Positions 57,019-64,000 of a stretch of DNA of 64,000 nucleotides are shown here, one piece after another. Made by a program: the position numbers and the translations under genes. The stretch's first letter is position 1, and each line of letters begins with the position of its first letter. Origin of the DNA: Stachybotrys elegans (Eukaryota > Ascomycota > Sordariomycetes > Hypocreales > Stachybotryaceae); assembly GCA_020746835.1 (NCBI GenBank), contig JAGPNK010000002.1, positions 1,674,001-1,738,000 on the forward strand. The letters run 5' to 3'. Under the pieces are notes generated by a model. It did not search any database and was not told the origin of the DNA. It was given only the letters and a program-made list of their open reading frames with translations.

Positions 57019-58920
57019 ATGAACGCATTCTCCTTGTCCGCCGGCGCGGCCCGCATCGGCGCTCGATCCTGGACCTGCTCGACCTGTCGCGGCCAATTGA
57101 TGCATGCCGCCTCGTCTCGGTTCGCTGGAATCAGGGGATTTGCCTCTGGGAGGACAGCCCTTCCGAGGGGAGCGAAGCAGGGTCCGCGATCCAGAAAGGT
57201 GCTGCTGTTTGCTTCCTCGGGAGCTGCCGCCACAGTGGGAGTCCTGGCCTTTACCGACAACATCAAGAATGGCTATGAGACGGTAGAGCGGACAGGCCGA
57301 GTCGCTAGTGCTCTGTACCTGTCCATCAGCGAGTAAGGCTGGCTGCACCATGGGTATGTCAGAGGATAGAGGCTGACGAACGTGGCAGTTACCGTAAGAC
57401 GTTGGAGGCGAGAGACCACATCAAGGACGAGGAGGAGCGCGAGCGCATCCTCAAGGCATGCCATAAACGATGCGCCGAACGAACCCTACGAGTCCTGGAG
57501 AAGAATGGCGGCATCTACATTAAGCTCGGCCAACACTTGGTACTGCTTGACCTGACCTCTTCCGAGAGTTGCCTCGCTAACCATGCTGCAGAGCGCCATG
57601 AACTACCTACTGCCTACTGAGTGGACGACCACGTTTATCCCTCTTCAGGACAAGTGCCCCGTGTCCTCGTTCGATTCGATCCAAGACATGTTTAGGAGAG
57701 ATACCGGGGAGGAGCTGTGGGATTACTTCTCGGAATTCTCTGAGCAGCCCATCGGCGCTGCATCGCTTGCCCAAGTCCACCTGGCGACCATCAAAGACAC
57801 TGGCCGCAAGGTCGCCGTCAAGGTCCAGCACCCAGAGCTGGAGCAATGGGCACCTCTGGATCTGGCCCTGACCAGGTTCACCTTCTCCACGCTCAAGCGT
57901 TTCTTCCCCGACTACGACCTGGAGTGGCTATCCTCCGAGATGGACGTCTCCCTGCCCAAGGAGTTGGACTTTCAGGAGGAGGCCGAGAACTCGCGCTGGA
58001 TGAAACGCCATTTCGCCAAGATCCCTGAGCTGCCCCTCGTCATTCCCGAGGTGCTCTGGGCGAAGAAGCGCATTCTCGTCATGGCATGCGAGGCTGGCCG
58101 ACGCCCCGATGACCTCGAGTATTTGGATAGCAACGGCATCGACCGTGATGAGGTGTCGGCTACCTTGGCGCGCATCTTCAACGAAATGATTTTCGGTGAT
58201 GGTGCTCCTTTACATTGCGACCCTCATGGTGGCAACCTGGCTATTCGAAAGAATGACTCGCGGCGTGGTCTAAGGGGAGGCCCTAACTTCGATGTGATAC
58301 TCTACGACCACGGGTTGTACCGTGACATTCCCCTGCCTCTAAGACGCTCTTATGCCAAGATGTGGCTTGCCGTCATTGATGGCGACATGGACCGCATGAA
58401 GAAGTACGCACACGAGGTGGCTGGCATTACAGAGGAGGAATTCCCCCTCTTCGCATCGGCCATCACTGGTCGTGACTTTGGCGTGCTGAGCAGTGAGGGG
58501 TCGGTTCTCAGGTCGCGGACATCCGATGAGCAGCAGACCATGAGCGGAGCGCTGCAGGATGGCCTCATCGTGGACCTGGTGCAGCTGCTGGGCCGAGTGC
58601 CGCGCATCATCCTGCTCATCCTCAAGACCAACGACCTGACGCGCAGCCTCGACGAGAACCTGCACACGCGGCAGGGCCCGATCCGCAGCTTCATGATCCT
58701 GGCGCGGTACTGCACGCGCGTCGTGTTTTACGAGCAGATGGAGCAGATCCGGGCCATGGGCTCGATGCTGTGGCCGCCGGTTGCCATCCGAGCCTTTGCG
58801 GCGTGGCTGAGCTTCGTCCGGGTCGAGGTCAAGCTCGAGGCCTTTGAGCTGTGGCTGGGCCTCAAGAGGATGCTCGGCATGCGGAGCGTCGAGTTTGGTG
58901 CCCCTGCCATCAGCGAATGA
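57019..58920 (+). CDS. MCP2: mitochondrial ABC1/ADCK1-type atypical kinase
   Basis: Three exons (57019-57332, 57389-57539, 57592-58920) encode 597 aa. The N-terminus is a presequence (RSWTCSTCRGQLMHAASSRFAGIRGFASGR), and a hydrophobic span lies at about 60-80 (KVLLFASSGAAATVGVLAF). The ABC1 family signature KxGQ is KLGQ at 150-153. The Ala-rich loop is GAASLAQVH (210-218), the lysine is in VAVKVQHP (Lys232), and the catalytic region reads HCDPHGGNL and YDHG (in place of DFG). The ADCK1-like subset includes yeast Mcp2/Cqd2, an inner-membrane protein that influences coenzyme Q distribution and lipid homeostasis. Assignment to that subset is by overall layout and is less certain than the family. 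Confidence 0.82.
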
Positions 58921-59862
58921 TGAATTTAATGCTGTATATACCCATAGACGATAGACAAGAGTACATATGCTGGGATCAAGTGGCCAAAGTGGGCATACGC
59001 ACGCTGCTATAACAGTACATACATAGTACATGCAACATACCTTGGTAGTACTTCACATAATCGCTGGCATTCAAACACACCCTTAGGGTTGGCCCCTTCA
59101 ATATCAAACCCTCAGTGCCAGTACCACTGCATGAGCCCGACGGCAAGCAGAGGCACACGAACGTTGGACCAGGCATAGCTCATTTCCCAACCTGATCAGC
59201 TGGGCCAGGCTCCGCTCCCCAACATCTCCAGAAGCGGCCCTGGAAGGTGTCGAAGCTCCCCCACGTGGGTCTTCTGAAGCGGTCTAGCTGGCTCGGGTCT
59301 CTTTGTCACAATGCACACTTGCCGCGGTGTGAGGTGTCGCAGAGCATCGTGACTCAACACGAGTCGATGAGCGGGTAGGTCAGACATGCAGATGAGATGG
59401 AAGACTGTCGGAGATGGACAGAAAATTCTTCGAAAGATGCAGGTGAGGAGCAATGTGATTTTACGATTTTACGATTTTACGATTATGTGACTTATTTTAT
59501 TTGTTTATTTTTCCTCTTTTCCCCCATGCGGTCAGTTTTGGTAGGTCCGTTGCTCATCCCCTGGAATTGGCAAGTGGAAGGTTGTGTGTGCTGTGTTGCT
59601 GCGACGCCCGCGGCCCGACTTCAGCCGAGCCCAAGTACTCGTGCACCAATCAACAACGGAGCTAGCCCCCAGTGTTCCAGCGACGTAAGGTACCTACTAA
59701 CTACCTCTCCACCCTCCCCGAAAAAGCTCTCCTGACCTTGCTTGACCTCACCTGGCATCCACTTGACGAGCCTCTCCCATCTCCATCATCTTTAAATCTT
59801 CTCTCCAAGCATTCCTCCCTTCTCAGCGAGTTCACCCGCTTCTCACATACACAACCGCCATC
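58921..59862. other. intergenic region, POR1 promoter
   Basis: This region contains an octamer repeat (59459-59482), a GGTACCTACTAACTACCT patch near 59690, and a CT-rich leader (59700-59860) before POR1. ORFs here are short and unconvincing. Confidence 0.45.
59459..59482 (+). repeat. three tandem copies of ATTTTACG
   Basis: Three exact head-to-tail copies of the octamer are followed by a partial fourth. It lies in an AT-rich intergenic segment 380 nt before POR1. Confidence 0.9.
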
Positions 59863-61284
59863 ATGTCTGTTCCCGCCTTCTCTGACATTGCCAAGCCGGC
59901 CAACGATGTACGTATTGCTCTGTTGCTTTGCTGTGCCGTGTCCTGCGTGCGTGGCTGTGGTGTAGTTGCAAACTGGCTGTTGAGCTCACCACGACGCCCT
60001 CCTATGAGCGTGAAGGCGAATTGATGGGCAAACTGTAGCCGCACTGCATCATCGCCGGCCTTTTCTCGCTTGGACACCCTGTGCAGCAATGGCAATTGGC
60101 GAATCGTCTTCATCCCGCTAACAAAAGTCTACGGTGTAGCTCCTCAACAAGGATTTCTACCACCTCTCGGCCAACACCCTCGAGTTCAAGGACACCGCCC
60201 CCAACGGCGTTGCCTTCAAGGTCAACGGAAAGGCCAGCCACGAGAAGGCCACCTCTGCCTCGGTAAGCTTGACCCCATCTCTGGTGCCTGTGACACACCA
60301 AGTTGCCCGCACAAACTGACACACGTCCAACAGATTGAGGGAAAATACACCGACAAGCCTACCGGTACGGCACCCTTGAAGCCTCCACGGCCACGCAGCG
60401 ATCGAGCAAGTGCTCCGGTGTCCGCATCGATGATGGTTGGGGGCAAACTTCCTGGCACACGATTCTCAACCCTGATTTCATCCAGCAAATCCATAATGCA
60501 AATATCGCTAATAACGTACTCACACGCAGGCCTGACCGTCACCCAGACTTGGAACACTGCCAACATCCTTGACACCAAGTTCGAGGTCAACGACACCCTC
60601 GCCAAGGGCCTCAAGCTTGAGGGTCTTGTCAACCTCCTCCCCTCCACCTCTGCTCGCGGCGCCAAGTTCAACATTTTCTTCAAGCAGCCCGGCTTCCACG
60701 GCCGTGCCTTCTTTGATCTCCTCAAGGGACCCGTCGCCAACGTCGATGCCGTTGTCGGCCACGAGGGTTTCCTCGCCGGTGCCAGCGCTGGCTACGACGT
60801 CAACAAGGCTGCCGTGACCTCCTACAGCGCCGCCGTTGGCTACACCACCCCTCTGTACAGCGCTGCTGTCACTGCCACCGACAACCTCAGCGTTTTCGCT
60901 GCCTCTTACTACCACAAGGTCAACAGCCAGGTCGAGGCTGGTGCCAAGGCCACCTGGAACTCCAAGACCGGCAACGCTGTCGGCCTGGAGCTTGCCACCA
61001 AGTACCGCATCGACCCCGTCTCTTTCGCCAAGGTCAGTTGATACTTGTCTCACCTAAAAGACTCTCGCACTAACAATCTCTAGGCCAAGATCAACGACCG
61101 CGGTATCGCCGCCGTCTCCTACAACGTCCTCCTCCGTGAGGGTGTCACCCTGGGTCTCGGCAGCTCTTTCGACACCCAGAAGGTCGACCAGGCTACCCAC
61201 AAGGTATGTGCAGCATTGATTTCTCTCGAGACGCCACGTTAACAATCACTGCAGATTGGTACTAGCTTCACCTTCGAGGGTTAA
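59863..61284 (+). CDS. POR1: mitochondrial outer-membrane porin (VDAC)
   Basis: Six exons (59863-59907, 60140-60262, 60334-60364, 60530-61032, 61084-61203, 61255-61284) encode 283 aa, the classical VDAC length. The N-terminal helix starts MSVPAFSDIAKPANDLLNKDFY. The eukaryotic porin GLK nucleotide-contact motif occurs in AKGLKLEG. The rest is alternating amphipathic strands, as expected for a 19-strand barrel, ending in SFDTQK...HKIGTSFTFEG, a beta-signal-like terminus. It carries metabolites such as ATP/ADP across the outer membrane. The 232-nt first intron is the longest in the window, and the 31-nt third exon is easily missed. Confidence 0.95.
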
Positions 61285-61545
61285 ATCCTCTTACCGTAAT
61301 TCTTGCATCAATTCTACCATTGACCAGCAAGCTTCTTGAGCCACAACACCCCTCGTGGCTTTGTACGTATGAGTAGTACGATTAGAACCCTACTTCCGGG
61401 ACTCGGGTGTAAAATATGAGCCAATAAATCTTGGAACATAAATCATGAAAATGTCTATTGTACAGTGTATGCCTCCGTTTGCCCAAGCAGAGAAGCTGTT
61501 TCTCCACATGGATGTACAGGTGGAGGATTGTTCTCGAGACAATGT

Positions 61546-62553
61546 CTAATCTACTTCTTTCTTCCGACGAGAAAATCGCGAAAATTGTAGGTATACCACC
61601 GGCATTATGAGGGTCGCACTCAGAATCGCTGCCACCATGAGGAAGTGACCTCCGAGGCTCATTTGAGGCTCAAACTCAACATTGTCGTCATCAACGGCGC
61701 GTCGTTGGCGCTCCCAACGTCTCTCATCTTGGCGTCGGTGAGTGCGTGTATGACCTGCACTGTCGAAATGCGGCACTTCATCCCACTTGCTGTAGGGATT
61801 GGCTCCTGCAGCGGATCCGTATCGATTGTACGCATGCCAAACGTTCTCCCAGCTGGATGATGAATTAGATGATGAGTTTGCAGATGATTTAGCCCCCGAG
61901 GGGCTGCTATTTGTGCCCGTCGATTCTTGATGGGCTTTCTGACGCTTCTCAGTCTGATCACCCCATCCACCACTGCGGTAGAAGCTCGGTGGCGGGCCAC
62001 GGAAGGTGCCTCGACGGCGACTCAAACCTGATGGAGGACGGCCGCCTGCCGGATTCGTGCTGTGGTAGGATCCTCGGTGCACACCGTGCACGGCATGATG
62101 CTGCTGGTGCAGCCGCAGGACGTCGCGGTCGTAGGTGGCGCGGCGAGCTGGGTCTGAAAGGGTTTTGTACGCCTCGGAAAGCTTGGAGAAGGTGTCAGCC
62201 GCATTGGGGTCGTCGCGGTTGATATCGGGATGGTGCTTTCTAGATAGGGAGTAGAAGGACCTAGAGTACATATGCAGCGTTAGCCCCTCTGGTATCCTGC
62301 ATACAACATTGCGCCGGAAGCCTCCAGCTCGGTGCTTGCGCCATCGGCCTCACTTTTTGATCTCTGCTGTCGAAGCGTCATGGCGCACGTTCAGACGTTC
62401 ATAGTGATTTGATAGCGTGCCGTTGCTATCCAAGAAGCGAGCTGATGCGTGGAATGCGCGGCGACAGGTTGGGATGAAGGCATGATTATGATGCCGGGGG
62501 GAGAAGCGCAAGGAGGGAGCCGCTTGGAGAGGGAGGCAGGGCTGGCCTGGCAT
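61546..62553 (-). CDS. mitochondrial J-domain protein
   Basis: Two exons (62553-62354 and 62260-61546; 93-nt intron) encode 304 aa. The N-terminus is rich in Arg, Ser and Ala (RFSPRHHNHAFIPTCRRAFHASARF), typical of a mitochondrial presequence. The J domain follows (HYERLNVRHDASTAEIKKSF...) with the HPD motif at residues 77-79 and YKTLSDPARRATYDRD. The middle is Ser/Gly-rich. One membrane span lies near the C-terminus (FLMVAAILSATLIMPVVYLQF). The layout resembles fungal membrane-tethered J proteins that recruit mitochondrial Hsp70; no yeast orthologue is assigned with confidence. Confidence 0.82.
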
Positions 62554-63273
62554 GCCTCATCACGAGTTGCGGGCAGGCCGATGGGGTGTCAATCGGAGAC
62601 AAGGCGGTCGGGGGAGGCCTAGCAGAGTGTACTGTAGACCTCGGATCGGGTGTTGGGTGTGTGAGTCCGTGAGAGGCAGCTGTAATGATGAACAAGGTGA
62701 TGTAATGGAGGAGGAAAAGAGGCGTGCTATGATAAGAGGATTCGCGATAGCGATAAGCGGGATATTATGCACGTATCGAGGGTCCTACCAGCCCTGTCAC
62801 AGGTGTCTGGGCGCGAAATGTCCCACCAAACTCCCCCATCAAGAGGTGTGTGATTCTCACTTCTCGGTCGGATAGAGAATTTGCCCCAGAAACCCGAGTT
62901 TGCCCTTTGTACTGGGTCTGATTCCCTTTGTGGCGCCCGGCAATCTTATTTTACCTTGACTTGTTTTCCTGGCTGCGACAGCTGGTCACCCTGTTTTAAC
63001 CACAACTTTCGCCGCGATGATGTGAGGCTACCGCAAACCCTCCAAGTTTCGATTCTCTTTTCAGTCTTGACCCCGAGTCGCCCACCCCGCGATACTACCA
63101 GATTGACACGAGATATTTCAGCGTTCGGTAGGCTCCCAAGCCCGGGCACTTGGCCTAAAAGCTTTGGCCAGGGATTTTTCTCTTTGCACAGGCAGGCTGA
63201 CTTTTGGCACCCAGCAAACGCCGAAGGGTGACGACTTTTCTGTCTCCCCTTCACATAAAACACAGAAAACAAG
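62554..63273. promoter_or_regulatory. divergent promoter between the J-protein gene and UPF1
   Basis: 720 nt separate the two divergent starts and must include both promoters. No ORF with a domain and no clear named site is seen. Confidence 0.45.
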
Positions 63274-64000
63274 ATGGAGGGCGCCTTCACCCATGTGGGA
63301 AACCACCTGATCTCCGACTCGGCTGCCGCCATAAATGCTGGTGCAGACGACTTCTCTGCCCTCGACCACGACGAGAGCCTGCTCTATGGCAAGTTTGACG
63401 GCCGGAGCCGACGACGTGCCGATGACGAAGATAACCAGACGGAGGCTTTCGAGGAGGATGAAAACGACAGCCTCAACAGCGTGCCGGTGGATAGAATGGC
63501 TGGAATGAAGCTCAAGGGAGAGGAGGAGGAAAAGGAGCTTCCCGCCCACGCCTGCGCGTATGTCCCCATAGCAAAAGTGCCCCACGTTGTCCTGTTTGAC
63601 TGTGCTGACCTGGCGCCACGATAGATATTGCGGCATACACTCGCCGAGCTGCGTCGTCAAGTGTCTCACCTGCAACAAGTGGTTCTGTAGCGCCCGAGGC
63701 AACGGCTCGTCCACGCACATCGTCAACCACCTCGTCCGAGCCCGCCACAAGGAAGTCCAGCTTCACCCCGAGTCCGCCCTTGGAGACACCGTTCTGGAAT
63801 GCTACAACTGCGGAACAAAGAACACGTTCCTTCTCGGCTTCATCCCCGCCAAGTCCGACACCGTCGTGGTCCTCCTCTGCCGACAGCCGTGTGCTGCGAC
63901 AACGTCCAACAAGGATATGAACTGGGATACTTCGAAATGGCAGCCCCTCATCGAGGAGCGCGCTTTCCTGCCCTGGCTCGTCAACACGCCCTCGGAGTCG
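63274..64000 (+). CDS. UPF1: UPF1 (NAM7) RNA helicase, N-terminal part
   Basis: Exon 1 (63274-63557) and exon 2 (63625 onward) are joined across a 67-nt intron; the gene runs off the window. The first about 95 residues are acidic ([13 protein letters not shown]). Then comes the Cys/His-rich CH domain with [31 protein letters not shown] and [20 protein letters not shown], which in Upf1 binds Upf2 and three zinc ions. The helicase core lies outside the window. Upf1 is the central ATPase of nonsense-mediated mRNA decay in the cytoplasm. Confidence 0.92.

Overview
This window comes from the nuclear genome of a filamentous ascomycete, most likely a Sordariomycete. That placement is an inference from several signs: introns of about 45-110 nt with GTRNGT donors, CTNA(A/C) branch sites and YAG acceptors; fungal-only families (HET, DUF3405, SUR7/PalI, a fungal GH16 glucanase); scattered TACCTA/GGTACCT islands; and nonsense mutations of the type expected from repeat-induced point mutation (RIP). 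No bacterial, phage or CRISPR structure is visible.

The left part (1-20 kb) is accessory in character. It holds a small Ala-rich ORF followed by an unusual array of short hairpins with GNRA-type loops (787-992), a HET-domain gene whose signature block is broken, an uncharacterised 315-aa protein, a decayed AIG2-like gene, a remarkably intron-dense CCHC zinc-knuckle gene ending in a GA-rich microsatellite (7985-9360), a SUR7/PalI-type membrane protein, a small conserved protein, the Mediator subunit MED1, a GPI-type GH16 glucanase with an in-frame TAG, and a secreted dienelactone hydrolase.

The middle (20-46 kb) is mostly housekeeping: a class I methyltransferase, mitochondrial Met-tRNA formyltransferase (FMT1), a conserved acidic protein, a DUF3405 type II membrane protein, an intron-containing tRNA-Ala(CGC), a paxillin-like LIM protein (PXL1), inositol-3-phosphate synthase (INO1), the replication checkpoint mediator MRC1 and tRNA-Val(AAC). 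Two long stretches without genes (27.5-31.7 kb and 34.8-39.4 kb) lie here.

The right part (46-64 kb) carries asparagine synthetase (nine introns), the SUMO E2 UBC9, a broken membrane-anchored fucose-lectin-like gene, PEX19 (with a GC-AG intron and a CaaX end), a conserved fungal protein, an ADCK1-type ABC1 kinase (MCP2), mitochondrial porin (POR1), a mitochondrial J-domain protein, and the first part of UPF1, cut by the window edge. PEX19, MCP2, POR1 and the J-protein form a run of organelle-related genes, but they are separate transcription units and not an operon. Exon borders were placed by hand from splice consensus and frame continuity.
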